Source: Myxococcales bacterium
Lineage (GTDB): Bacteria; Myxococcota; Polyangia; Fen-1088
Direction: 5' to 3'
DNA: 25,031 nucleotides
Assembly: GCA_003153875.1 (NCBI GenBank)
Contig: PMBY01000473.1
Coordinates: forward strand, 9,852-34,882
Part shown: piece by piece, positions 7,288 to 15,529 of the stretch
How the letters are laid out: each line of letters begins with the position of its first letter
Position numbering within the stretch: position 1 is the first letter of the stretch
Made by a program: the position numbers and the translations under genes
The notes under the pieces: generated by a model
Seen by the model: the letters and a program-made list of their open reading frames with translations, nothing else
Told to the model about the DNA's origin: nothing
Database searches by the model: none

Positions 7288-9048
7288 ATGAAGCTCATTC
7301 AACTCCTTTCGGTGGCCGTGTGCGCAGCGGCTTTGGTTGCAACTGGTTGCGAGCCCGGAAACAGCGGTGGAGGCGGCGGCGCGACCTCGACTGCTGGTTC
7401 ACATGCCAGCGGCCAAATCGCTTCTGGTGGCAGCGCAGCAGCCGGACGGAGCGGTACCACTGCACCTGGCGGAAGCGTGGCGGGCGCAAACGGTGGAACT
7501 CCGTCCGGTGGCAGCGGGGGAAATGCGGCAGGCGGAAGCACCAGCGCCGGCAGTGGCGGCAACAGCTCTGCGGGTGGCGGTGGAACGACCGGGAGCGCGG
7601 GTGCATCTGGTGGCGCCGGCGGATCGACCAGCGCCGGCGGATCGACCAACGTCGGCGGCTCGACCAACGTCGGCGGCTCGAAGAGTTCTGGCGGATCGAC
7701 CAGCGCCGGCGGATCGACAAACATGGGTGGCTCGACCGGCGCTGGCGGATCGACCAGCACGGGCGGCTCGAACGGTGGCACCGCTGGCTCTGCCACCGGT
7801 GGCTTGAACGGCAGCGGCGGCAACAGCTCGGCTGGCAGCGGTGGAACTGCCGGCAAAGGCGGTTCATCGGGCAGCACGGGCGGCGCAAAGGGTTCCGGTG
7901 GATCCGCCGGAGGCGCGGGCGGATCGGCCAGTGGTGGATCCACTAGCACTAGCAGCGGAACCGGAACCTGTTCCGCTTCCGCGGACACATGCCCCGCGCC
8001 GAATGGCGGCGTGACGTTCAACTGCAAGAAGCGCTTCAGTTATGGGGTCAACTACGCCTGGTCGTACTATGGCGGTGACTTCGGCGGCATCGCGGCCTGG
8101 AATCAGCAGGGCGTCGCGGGCGCCAAGGCCGCGCGCACCACCGACATGACTGACATGAAGAACAACGGCGTGGACGTTGTTCGCTGGTGGATGTTCCCTG
8201 ATCTTCGCGGGGACGGCATCAAGCTCGATAGCAGCAAGACACCGTCGGGCGTGGGCAGCACGCTAGTGGCCGACATCAACGCGGCCCTGGATATCGCAGC
8301 CACCCTCGACATGCACATCAAACTCACCCTGTTCTCTTTCAACGACTTCTACGCTGACTACACCGACAGCGGCCTCACCATCGTCGGGCTTCAGCCCATC
8401 GCCACCGACGCCACCAAGCGGGCCGCTCTCATCAAGAATGTCGTGATTCCTGTCGCCCAGACAGTCGAATCCAGCCCCAACAAGGATCGCATGGTGGCCT
8501 GGGACGTGATCAACGAGCCCGAGTGGTCCATCGCAGTAGGTTCAGATCCCTACGGAGATCAAGCATTCGACCCAACAATGACGGGCAGTAGCGGCCAGAC
8601 CACGACGACCCTGACCTTTGCGCAAATGGAAACCTTCGTGAAGGACGTGGTCACGGCTTTGCACGGCGCCAGCACTGCGCCGGTCACGGTGGGCAGCGCC
8701 GCGGTCAAATGGGCCAAGGCTTGGAGCCAAGTCGGCCTCGACTTCTACGACTTCCACTGGTACGGCTGGGTCGACCAGTACTTCCCTCACACCAACCCTC
8801 CGGCGTACTACAAGGTCAATGACAAGCAGGTCGTGGTGGGCGAGTTCCCCCTCAATCCGTCCGCCGATTCGAGTGGGACGTTCGGCGGCGCAACCTACGG
8901 CAAACTCGTCGACGACTGGTTCGCAGAAGGCTATGCCGGCGCTCAGGGATGGGCCTTCTCGGACACCGCCGGCGCCTTCAACTGGTCCAACGGCAAGGCC
9001 AACGTGAAGACCTGGGCCAGCGCCCACACTTGCTACACCCACTACTAG
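7288..9048 (+). CDS. GH5-like (clan GH-A) glycoside hydrolase lipoprotein with repeat stalk
   Basis: A 586-residue protein with signal and lipobox ALVATGC (Cys21), a long Gly/Ser/Thr/Ala/Asn stalk (about 25-225) that includes perfect-period GGSTxx hexapeptides, and a hydrolase domain (about 243-586). Marks are SYGVNYAWSYYGGDFGG, VVRWWMFPDLRG, VAWDVINEPEW (likely acid/base Glu410), LDFYDFHWYG, QVVVGEF (likely nucleophile Glu519) and a closing GAQGWAFSD. The order and spacing of motifs match the divergent hydrolase gene, but the catalytic domains are well diverged, so this is an old duplication or two recruitments of one family. The likely substrate is a beta-glucan or mannan, which is not determinable here. 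Two Cys pairs near the domain edges (Cys228/Cys235, Cys246/Cys582) could form disulfides. It is followed directly by the partner gene, whose ATG abuts this stop. Confidence 0.88.
   Translation: MKLIQLLSVAVCAAALVATGCEPGNSGGGGGATSTAGSHASGQIASGGSAAAGRSGTTAPGGSVAGANGGTPSGGSGGNAAGGSTSAGSGGNSSAGGGGTTGSAGASGGAGGSTSAGGSTNVGGSTNVGGSKSSGGSTSAGGSTNMGGSTGAGGSTSTGGSNGGTAGSATGGLNGSGGNSSAGSGGTAGKGGSSGSTGGAKGSGGSAGGAGGSASGGSTSTSSGTGTCSASADTCPAPNGGVTFNCKKRFSYGVNYAWSYYGGDFGGIAAWNQQGVAGAKAARTTDMTDMKNNGVDVVRWWMFPDLRGDGIKLDSSKTPSGVGSTLVADINAALDIAATLDMHIKLTLFSFNDFYADYTDSGLTIVGLQPIATDATKRAALIKNVVIPVAQTVESSPNKDRMVAWDVINEPEWSIAVGSDPYGDQAFDPTMTGSSGQTTTTLTFAQMETFVKDVVTALHGASTAPVTVGSAAVKWAKAWSQVGLDFYDFHWYGWVDQYFPHTNPPAYYKVNDKQVVVGEFPLNPSADSSGTFGGATYGKLVDDWFAEGYAGAQGWAFSDTAGAFNWSNGKANVKTWASAHTCYTHY
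7618..7761 (+). repeat. In-frame 18-bp tandem repeats in the stalk (8 units)
   Basis: Eight contiguous 18-bp units, consensus GGCGGATCGACCAGCGCC, encode GGSTSA-type hexapeptides (residues 111-158), and a ninth partial unit follows. Adjacent copies differ by only a few bases, which suggests recent expansion by slippage or unequal recombination. The stalk length is therefore likely to vary between strains. Confidence 0.85.
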
Positions 9049-9435
9049 ATGGCCAACGCGACAGCCGTTCGATGGCTGGCTTTGCCATTGGTCGTGGCTG
9101 CCTGCGCGAGCACCAGCGGGCAGGCTGCGACGATGGCACCGGCGCAACTCGACGAACCAGCTCTCATGGAAAAGCTGCGTGGCGATGTGAAACCCAACCC
9201 GGCCTCGGCCCTGGCGCTGGCCGACGAGGGTGAGCGGCGTTTCGCCGACTCGCCGAGCGCCGAGGAGCGGCGAGCCCTGGCCATCCAAGCGCTCATAAAC
9301 CTCGATCGCATCGGCGCGGCCCGCTCGCGTGCCTACCAGTTTCTCGCGCGCTACCCTGACGGCCCCTACTCGGCGCATGTGCAAGCCATGACCGGGGTTC
9401 ATCCCACGCCCGCGGGACCGGGCGGGCAGCACTAG
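9049..9435 (+). CDS. Small helical-repeat-like lipoprotein (paralog 2)
   Basis: A 128-residue protein whose ATG starts immediately after the hydrolase stop (TAGATG), so it is probably translated by re-initiation. The N-terminus is a lipoprotein signal (ALPLVVAAC, Cys19). The rest holds the conserved block LDEPALMEKLRGDVKPN, ALADEGERRFADSP, ERRALAIQALINLDRIGAARS and a closing MTGVHPTPAGPGG. This is very similar to the next gene and more distantly to the gene at 4954-5484. Helix-turn-helix pairs suggest one or two TPR-like units. The function is unknown; anchoring and tight coupling suggest an accessory of the hydrolase, such as a secretion, assembly or regulatory partner. Confidence 0.78.
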   Translation: MANATAVRWLALPLVVAACASTSGQAATMAPAQLDEPALMEKLRGDVKPNPASALALADEGERRFADSPSAEERRALAIQALINLDRIGAARSRAYQFLARYPDGPYSAHVQAMTGVHPTPAGPGGQH

Positions 9436-9445
9436 GCCACCCATC

Positions 9446-9934
9446 ATGCGGCGTGCTCGACAAATCGGCTTCTTCCTCGCGGTCTTGGCCTGCGCGGTTT
9501 TCCTCTACTGGCAGAGGAGCCAGCAGCCGCCCAAGTCATCGAAGAGTGCAGGCGACACCAGCGCGCAGGTTGCCCCGTCCGTGCCCCCTCCTCGCCTGGC
9601 GCTCGCGAAGCCAAGACAGGACGCGGGAACGGCTGACACCGGACGGAGCGTCTTGGACGAACCGACCCTGATGCAGCAGATCCGCACGCATGTGAAGAGC
9701 GACCCGCCGCTGGCCGAGGCCCTGGCGCGCGAGGCAAGACAGCGCTTTGCGGACAGCCCGGATAGCGACGAGCGCGATGCGCTCCTGGTCGACGCGCTCA
9801 TCAACCAGCAGAGGATTGGAGCCGCGCGCTCCGAAACCTACTACTACTTCAACCACCATCCGGGCGGCCGCTTCGCCGAGCATCTCTTCATCATGACCGG
9901 CGTCCATCCCCGCCCCGCGGGACCGGGACACTAG
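9446..9934 (+). CDS. Small membrane-anchored helical-repeat-like protein (paralog 3)
   Basis: A 162-residue protein with an N-terminal membrane segment (about 8-22, FFLAVLACAVFLYW; Cys16 could also serve a weak lipobox), a Pro/Ser/Ala linker (25-65) and the family block: VLDEPTLMQQIRTHVKSDPP, ARQRFADSPDSDERDALL, ALINQQRIGAARSETYYYF and MTGVHPRPAGPGH. It begins 10 bp after paralog 2 and is its closest relative, so the two arose by tandem duplication. Its stop overlaps that of the opposite-strand glycosyltransferase gene (a shared CTAG at 9931-9934), leaving no space for a conventional terminator. The function is unknown; see the other two paralogs. Confidence 0.78.
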   Translation: MRRARQIGFFLAVLACAVFLYWQRSQQPPKSSKSAGDTSAQVAPSVPPPRLALAKPRQDAGTADTGRSVLDEPTLMQQIRTHVKSDPPLAEALAREARQRFADSPDSDERDALLVDALINQQRIGAARSETYYYFNHHPGGRFAEHLFIMTGVHPRPAGPGH

Positions 9935-11874
9935 TACGCAACAATCTCGTCGACGGCCAGACCGCCGGTCGGCGACTCGTCTTCGACCAGCAACACCACT
10001 GACCGACCCATAAGGTCGCTGGTGTTCCAGTCGACCACGGTGGTTGCACCCGCAGGCGATGCCGTTCGCAGCGTCTGACCCTCGTCGAGCAAGGCCACGC
10101 GCAACGCCGGATCGGCAGGGCCGGACAGCACGAAACGCAGGTGCGCCTCGGCCACCGTGAAAGGAGTGGACCGCAGCGCCCCCTGCGCAGCCGGGCCCAG
10201 CCGCGTGGAGTCCGCAGCGAAACGGCCGTACATCCCAGGAGGCGCGGGCGCGGGTTTGTTCCCGAAGGCTTCTCCTTCGGCGACAAACATCTGCCAGACG
10301 CCAGCTTCGAAGTCAGCCAGACGACGGGCACCGGGCGGCAGGGGCGGCGGCTCGCGGGTGGGGATCAGCAGCGCGTTGGGAGAAGTCTCGGCACCGGCGA
10401 ACATGCGCACCGAGTCCCTGCCCTCACGCAACGACCACCACAGGTGGTAGCGCGAATCGACGAAGGGGAATTCGCCGGGCAGGGTCTTCCAGTCGAGCAC
10501 GACGGCCGAAAAAAATTGATCCTGCAGCGCCTGGTCCAGACCTTCAGGCCGGCCCAGCCCCATGCCCGCATCGCGCACGCCCATGCGATGGACAAAGGTT
10601 CGCTTGCCCACCAGCGCGCCGTAGTAGGTGTGAAAAGGTATGAAGAGATCGCCGGGCATGCTGCGCAGGCGATCGAGCAGGCGTCCAGCGGCAGCATGGT
10701 CAGACGGTCGGGGAACGTGAGCCGCCAGCGTGGGACGCGCGATGTGCTGGTTCTGCCACGCCAGGCCCAGCAGAACCGCAAAGGTCGGCACAGCCACCAG
10801 CCAGCGCCGACGGTCAAGCGCCTGCAGCAGCAGCCGCCCGGACAACACGGATGCGGCCAACACGGGAAAGAAGATCGCCGGAATATAGGCGTTGAAGAAC
10901 GCCCATCGCGTCGAGTAGCCCACCCCGGCTGCCGCCTCGCCCGCCAGGGCCGCAACCCACAGCATGATGTCGGTGCGACGCAGCCTGTGCGTGTAAGCCA
11001 GGACCACTGTGGCGATGATGAGCGCCGCAAGAGCCGGCCAGAGGTACTTGAGAGTGTCGGGCAACACCCCGGCCCAGATCACCCCCCAACGATAGCCGTG
11101 ACTCTGGTGCAACTTGAAAATGTACGTCCAGAACCAACCGTCCGAGGTCTTCACCAGAAAACCAACTCCCGCAGCCAGGGCCGCCGCAGCCGCGGCACCA
11201 TAGACCAGACCGCGCCGCCAGTTGACGATGAGCAGGCCCACGCCCAGACCTACACCCATGATGCTGGCGGTTTGCTTGGTGAAAAACGCGGCGGTGATCA
11301 CCAGTCCTGCGGCCACCGCGCTCTTCCAGGTGCTCCCTCGCACGATCAGCCACAAAGTCAGCGCTTCCAGCGCCAGCACCAAGCTGTCTGACCGCACCAG
11401 ATCGTAGAAGCCGCCGGTCAGGTCGAAGGCCGCCACGTAGGCCGCCGCGCCCGCCAAGCCGATGAGCGCGGCCAAGAAGCGCCGGCCGAGTGCCAGGCCC
11501 CTTGCTTCGCGCGCCACGCACGCCCCAATCAACACCAGCGCAAAAAAGAGAGCCAGCAGCGAAACCACGCGCCCGAGCAGGTAGCCGAGAGGAAACACGA
11601 ACGACAGCAGGGCCAGCAGCGCGGGATAGAGAGGCGTGTACAGATAGGGGACGAAATCCAGCGTCGGCTTGACGTAGATCCCCTGCCCCGCCGCGATCCG
11701 CTGCGCGTGGACCAGCATACCGCCTTCCATCCACTCGAGGTCGAGGGGGAAGCCCGCGCGGCCCGCGAAGAGGCGCAGGTGCCAACCAAGCTGCACCAGT
11801 GCCGGCACAGCCGCGACCACCAGCGCGACCGCCAGCAAGACGCCGATCAGTCTTTCCTTGGTCTTTGCAGTCAT
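9931..11874 (-). CDS. GT-C (family 39-like) polytopic glycosyltransferase
   Basis: A 647-residue protein with an N-terminal membrane helix, then DLEWMEGG (45-52) in the first periplasmic loop, the acidic motif position typical of GT-C enzymes that use polyprenyl-phosphate sugars. Many hydrophobic helices follow up to about residue 390. The C-terminal third (about 400-647) is soluble, with FIPFHTYYGALVGKR and a beta-rich ending that could be a carbohydrate-binding-like sandwich (about 540-647). The donor and acceptor are unknown; it probably adds a sugar to an envelope lipid or protein at the periplasmic face. The ATG lies 3 bp after the mutS2 stop with a GAGG inside the mutS2 end, so the two are co-transcribed, and this is the last gene of the run. 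Confidence 0.75.
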   Translation of the reverse strand: MTAKTKERLIGVLLAVALVVAAVPALVQLGWHLRLFAGRAGFPLDLEWMEGGMLVHAQRIAAGQGIYVKPTLDFVPYLYTPLYPALLALLSFVFPLGYLLGRVVSLLALFFALVLIGACVAREARGLALGRRFLAALIGLAGAAAYVAAFDLTGGFYDLVRSDSLVLALEALTLWLIVRGSTWKSAVAAGLVITAAFFTKQTASIMGVGLGVGLLIVNWRRGLVYGAAAAAALAAGVGFLVKTSDGWFWTYIFKLHQSHGYRWGVIWAGVLPDTLKYLWPALAALIIATVVLAYTHRLRRTDIMLWVAALAGEAAAGVGYSTRWAFFNAYIPAIFFPVLAASVLSGRLLLQALDRRRWLVAVPTFAVLLGLAWQNQHIARPTLAAHVPRPSDHAAAGRLLDRLRSMPGDLFIPFHTYYGALVGKRTFVHRMGVRDAGMGLGRPEGLDQALQDQFFSAVVLDWKTLPGEFPFVDSRYHLWWSLREGRDSVRMFAGAETSPNALLIPTREPPPLPPGARRLADFEAGVWQMFVAEGEAFGNKPAPAPPGMYGRFAADSTRLGPAAQGALRSTPFTVAEAHLRFVLSGPADPALRVALLDEGQTLRTASPAGATTVVDWNTSDLMGRSVVLLVEDESPTGGLAVDEIVAY

Positions 11875-11877
11875 CGG

Positions 11878-14232
11878 CTAGCCTCGCAGAGACACCACAC
11901 TGACCCCGTCGCCGCCCTCGCCCTTTCCGCCGGGCCGAAAGCGCTCGACATAGGGCGAAGTCGCCAGGTACTCGCGCACGACCTTGCGAAGCGCACCGGT
12001 GCCGTGGCCGTGGATGACGAACACGACATCGGCGCCTTCCAAGGCGGTGCGATCGAGAAACGCCTCCAACTCGCTCAGGGCTTCGTCGGCGCGCTGGCCG
12101 CGCAGGTCCAATGTGTTGGCCCTGGTTTGCCCACCCGCACGCTCGGCCTCGGCCCGCTCCGCCGCCTGTGCGGTAGCGGACGCGCCTGCCTTCTTGCTCG
12201 TCGCGGACACGCCCAGCGCTCGATTGGCCAAAGCCTGGCGCAGCTTGGACACGTCGAGCGGCTCCGCCGCGGGCAGCGACGCGGTGGCCTCCCTGGCTTT
12301 GCAATCAAGCGCGGCCCGCGCGACCTCCACCGCCTGCGCGGTACGCGTGCGCTTGGCCTCGCGCACGATCTCGGTGATGGCCTCGCGCGCCTCCCTCACC
12401 GCCGCGTCGATGGCCTCGCGCGAATGCACAGCCAGATCGCGTTCGCGCCGGGTGAGGGCATCCGCCGCCGCCTGCGACGCATCGGCCTGGGCGGCGAGAT
12501 CCTCTTTGGCCTGCTCCAGCTCGCTGCGGGTGGTTTCCAGCGCCTGATGTGATCGTTCGAGCGCCTGCTCGCGCTGCTGCAGGTTGCGCAGCGTCTCTTC
12601 CAATCCCAGGTTGCCGGCGTCCATCAGCACGCGCGCCCGGTCGAGCACCGCAGCCGGCATGCCGATGCGCGCGGCGATGTCGAAAGCGTAAGAGCGGCCC
12701 GGCACGCCATCCCTGAGCCGGAAGGTGGGCCGCAGCTTCTGCAGATCGTACTCCATACCCGCGTTGCGAAAGCGCGTGTCGGTCTCGGCCAGCGCCTTGA
12801 GGCTGTCGAAGTGGGTGGTCACCAGCACCAAACCCGGCGCATCGGCCAAAACCTCCAGCATGGCCCGCGCCAGGGCCGCGCCCTGTTCCGGGTGTGTGCC
12901 CACCATCAGCTCGTCACAGAGAATCAGCACATTCTCGTCACCGGCAACCTGCGCGAGATCGAGAATGCCCGACAGATTCGCCAGGTGGGCCGAAAAGGTC
13001 GACAGATCGCCCATGACTGACTGCTGGTCGCCGATGTCGGCCAGCACTTGGTGAAAGAAACCCACGCGACTTCCAGGCGCGGCCGGAACAGGCAAACCCG
13101 CGCGCGCCAGCAGCGCAGCCAGGCCCACCGACTTGAGCAGCACGGTCTTGCCGCCAGCATTGGGTCCGCTGACCACCAACGCCTTGGCCGTGCTGCGGTT
13201 GGGAACCAATCCGAGCGCCACATCGTTGGGCGTGACCTTCGACCCCGATTCAACCGCACGCAGAGCCAGCAACGGGTGGCGCAGAGACTGCAGATCGACG
13301 AGAGGATCGTCGACGATCTCGACTGCCGCACCGTCGTAGGCCACGGACAGACGGGCCGCAGCGGCCAAGACGTCGAGCCGCGAGAGAATCTCGCGATCCT
13401 GGCGCAGTCCCTCCGCCGCCTGCGACACCACTCCAGCGAGTTCTTCCAGGATGCGCCGGCTCTCGCGCCGGATCTCGATCTCGGCCACCTTGAGCCGGTT
13501 GTTCAGCTCGACCAGCACGGTCGGCTCGACGAACACGGTTTCGCCCGTGCGCGAGGTGTCGTGCACGATGCCCAGGCCCATGGACTTGAACGAGGCCCGC
13601 AGCGGCAGCACAAAGCGATCCTCGCGCAGGGTCACGAACTGGTCTTGCAAAAAGGGCGCGTATTCCTCGGACTGCAGCAGACGCTCGGCTTCGCTGCGCA
13701 CGCGGGACGCCGCCATGTCGCGCTCGCGGCGCAGACGGCCCAGATCAGGCGAAGCCCCGTCGCGCAGCTCGCCGGCGGCGTCGAAGGTCTCGCGCGCCAT
13801 GCGCACCAGCTCGTCGTGGTAGCTCAAGCCCGCGGCCAGCTTCGACATGCGCGGCGCCTGCATCTGCGGATCTTGGCCGGCGATGCGGCCATAGAAACGG
13901 CGGGCGTTGGCCGCGGTCTCGCAGAAGTCGGCCACCTGACGCAGCTCCTCGGGCCCGAGCGGCACTCCCTGCGCCACCGCCTGCAAGTGCGCCTCGATCT
14001 CGGGAAAGCCCAGCGCCGGCAGCGACTCGCCCAGCCGCAACAGGCTTTGCAGCTCGCTCACGTCGGCCATATGCTCGCGCGCCTCGGCCGCGGATTCACA
14101 CAGGGGCAAAGCCTGGCACGCCGCCGCTCCCCGCGACGACTGCGCCTGGCTGGCCAGTCGCGTGCACAGCTCGGGCCAGTCGAGAAACTCGCGGTACTGA
14201 CGGGCCAGGGAATCTTGTGCCGGGGACTTCAT
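11878..14232 (-). CDS. mutS2: Endonuclease MutS2
   Basis: A 784-residue protein of MutS2 length. It contains the MutS core and lever (LREDRFVLPLRASFK, GIVHDTSRTGETVFVEP), Walker A SGPNAGGKT (356-363), the Walker B Asp/Glu at 440-441, a coiled-coil-rich stretch (about 540-690) and a C-terminal Smr domain (about 705-784) with LDLRGQRADEAL and IHGHGTGALRK. MutS2 proteins suppress recombination and also act on collided ribosomes in Bacillus; the Smr domain is the nuclease part. The region after Walker B reads DELMVGTHPEQGAAL instead of the common DELGAGTDPxEGAAL, so the D-loop Asp is replaced by His. The start overlaps the stop of the DUF2130 gene by ATGA, giving translational coupling. Confidence 0.94.
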   Translation of the reverse strand: MKSPAQDSLARQYREFLDWPELCTRLASQAQSSRGAAACQALPLCESAAEAREHMADVSELQSLLRLGESLPALGFPEIEAHLQAVAQGVPLGPEELRQVADFCETAANARRFYGRIAGQDPQMQAPRMSKLAAGLSYHDELVRMARETFDAAGELRDGASPDLGRLRRERDMAASRVRSEAERLLQSEEYAPFLQDQFVTLREDRFVLPLRASFKSMGLGIVHDTSRTGETVFVEPTVLVELNNRLKVAEIEIRRESRRILEELAGVVSQAAEGLRQDREILSRLDVLAAAARLSVAYDGAAVEIVDDPLVDLQSLRHPLLALRAVESGSKVTPNDVALGLVPNRSTAKALVVSGPNAGGKTVLLKSVGLAALLARAGLPVPAAPGSRVGFFHQVLADIGDQQSVMGDLSTFSAHLANLSGILDLAQVAGDENVLILCDELMVGTHPEQGAALARAMLEVLADAPGLVLVTTHFDSLKALAETDTRFRNAGMEYDLQKLRPTFRLRDGVPGRSYAFDIAARIGMPAAVLDRARVLMDAGNLGLEETLRNLQQREQALERSHQALETTRSELEQAKEDLAAQADASQAAADALTRRERDLAVHSREAIDAAVREAREAITEIVREAKRTRTAQAVEVARAALDCKAREATASLPAAEPLDVSKLRQALANRALGVSATSKKAGASATAQAAERAEAERAGGQTRANTLDLRGQRADEALSELEAFLDRTALEGADVVFVIHGHGTGALRKVVREYLATSPYVERFRPGGKGEGGDGVSVVSLRG

Positions 14233-15500
14233 TCTGATTTGTCCACTTCGCCCAGGGCCTTCATCTCAAGCCCTTCGATCTCCTGCAGGGACTTGCCTGC
14301 GATGCCTTGCAGATCCCCGTACATCCCCACTGTGGCCTGCATGACCTGCTCGATCTGCTGCTCGCGCTTGGCCCACTGCTTGCCAATGACCTTTCGCTCG
14401 CGGTCCAGGTCTTCCTGCATCGAGGAGAAGGCTTCCACGATGGCCTGCACCCGCTGCCGAAAAGCCGAGCCGGTCAGGTACTGGTAGACCATCTCCATCT
14501 TGCCCTGCTGGCCTTGCTTGGCCTGGCGGGCTGCCGCCACCTCGACCAGCGAATGGCGCAAGGCGATCGCGACGGGAAGCACCGTGCGCGGGTGGGTCAC
14601 CCAAACACCGTCGACGAAGTCGAAGGTATCGATGCCCTTGGGAATCACCTGACTGACCAAGACCGAGAACTCGGCCTTGGCCGTGCGCTGGTCAGTGCGC
14701 AGCTTGGCCAGCCAGCCATCGCTCCAGTTCTTGGTGCGCTTCGACTCCCACAAGATGGTTCCGCAGGCCCCACCCATGGGTCCCATGACTTGATGAACGA
14801 CGTCGCCACCGTGCTCGCCCTTGGGCACGGGCTGGATGATGTCGCCGGGGAACTTCGCCTTCAGCAAGGCCTCGAGTTCCAGCTCCTGCACCTCGCCCTG
14901 AAGCTGCTGCGATCCTTGCTCGGCCCTGCGCTGGAGTTCCTCGATCGTCCGCTGCATCGAGGCGATGGTCTGCTCCCTCTCCGCAACCTTGAGATTGAGT
15001 TTCTCCTCGGCATCCTTGCGGGCCTGGGCGCGCGTGGCTTCCAGCCCTTGCTGGACGCGCGTCTCCACGGTCAGCTCGAATTCACGTCGGGCATCGTCCA
15101 GCTCACGCTGCTTGCGAATCAGCTCGGCCTGCGCCTTCTGCGCCTCGGCCAGCTTGCCCTCTCGCTGCTTCAGCACGTCCTGCAGCTCTGCGATCTCTTT
15201 TGCCTTCTGCTCGATGTCGCCAGAGAGAGCCAGCTTGGCGCTCTTGGCTGCATGGGCCTCGATTTGGGCGCGCTCGCACCTGAGCTTGTCCGCCACCTGG
15301 ACATCGATGGAGGCGCGTGCCTTGGCCACTCCTTCTTCGCGTGCGCGCAGGGCCGTTTCCCGCAGGGCCGCCTCCGCCTCCACGCTGGCCAGCCGCTGGT
15401 CGTATTCCCGACGCGCAACCTCGACGAGCGGCGCGGCCAGTGACTCGGTCAGCTTGATCTCTCTCTGGCAGTTGGGACAGATGATGGTGGGCTCAGCCAT
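14229..15500 (-). CDS. DUF2130 protein: half zinc ribbon, coiled coil, PD-(D/E)XK-like domain
   Basis: A 423-residue protein. It starts with IICPNCQREI (Cys8, Cys11; only one CxxC pair), followed by a long charged coiled coil (about 30-205). The C-terminal domain (about 206-423) carries LEALLKAKFPGD, GGDVVHQV (Asp233) and GTILWESKRTKNW (Glu252, Lys254). This E...D...ExK spacing is that of restriction-endonuclease-like folds, to which DUF2130 has been related. The biological role of the family is unknown. Coupling to mutS2 by an ATGA overlap suggests a nucleic-acid function, but that is inference. It lies 29 bp downstream of the sulfatase-like gene. Confidence 0.85.
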   Translation of the reverse strand: MAEPTIICPNCQREIKLTESLAAPLVEVARREYDQRLASVEAEAALRETALRAREEGVAKARASIDVQVADKLRCERAQIEAHAAKSAKLALSGDIEQKAKEIAELQDVLKQREGKLAEAQKAQAELIRKQRELDDARREFELTVETRVQQGLEATRAQARKDAEEKLNLKVAEREQTIASMQRTIEELQRRAEQGSQQLQGEVQELELEALLKAKFPGDIIQPVPKGEHGGDVVHQVMGPMGGACGTILWESKRTKNWSDGWLAKLRTDQRTAKAEFSVLVSQVIPKGIDTFDFVDGVWVTHPRTVLPVAIALRHSLVEVAAARQAKQGQQGKMEMVYQYLTGSAFRQRVQAIVEAFSSMQEDLDRERKVIGKQWAKREQQIEQVMQATVGMYGDLQGIAGKSLQEIEGLEMKALGEVDKSE

Positions 15501-15529
15501 GGCGATGCCTTCCGGCTCTGGTCATCTTC

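Noticed and set aside
7618..7776. Possible CRISPR-like array
   Set aside because: The 18-bp units are contiguous without spacers, are in frame and encode a peptide stalk.
7299..8027. Long Pro-rich open frame opposite the right hydrolase stalk
   Set aside because: Same cause: the antisense of Gly/Ser codons gives Pro/Ala/Leu without stops. The sense frame has a signal peptide and a catalytic domain.
13048..14487. A 479-codon open frame opposite mutS2
   Set aside because: Compositional shadow of a clearly recognisable MutS2; it also runs across the gene junction.
14307..15443. A 378-codon open frame opposite the DUF2130 gene
   Set aside because: It is a high-GC antisense shadow; the - strand frame has the CxxC, coiled coil and ExK motifs and coupled neighbours.
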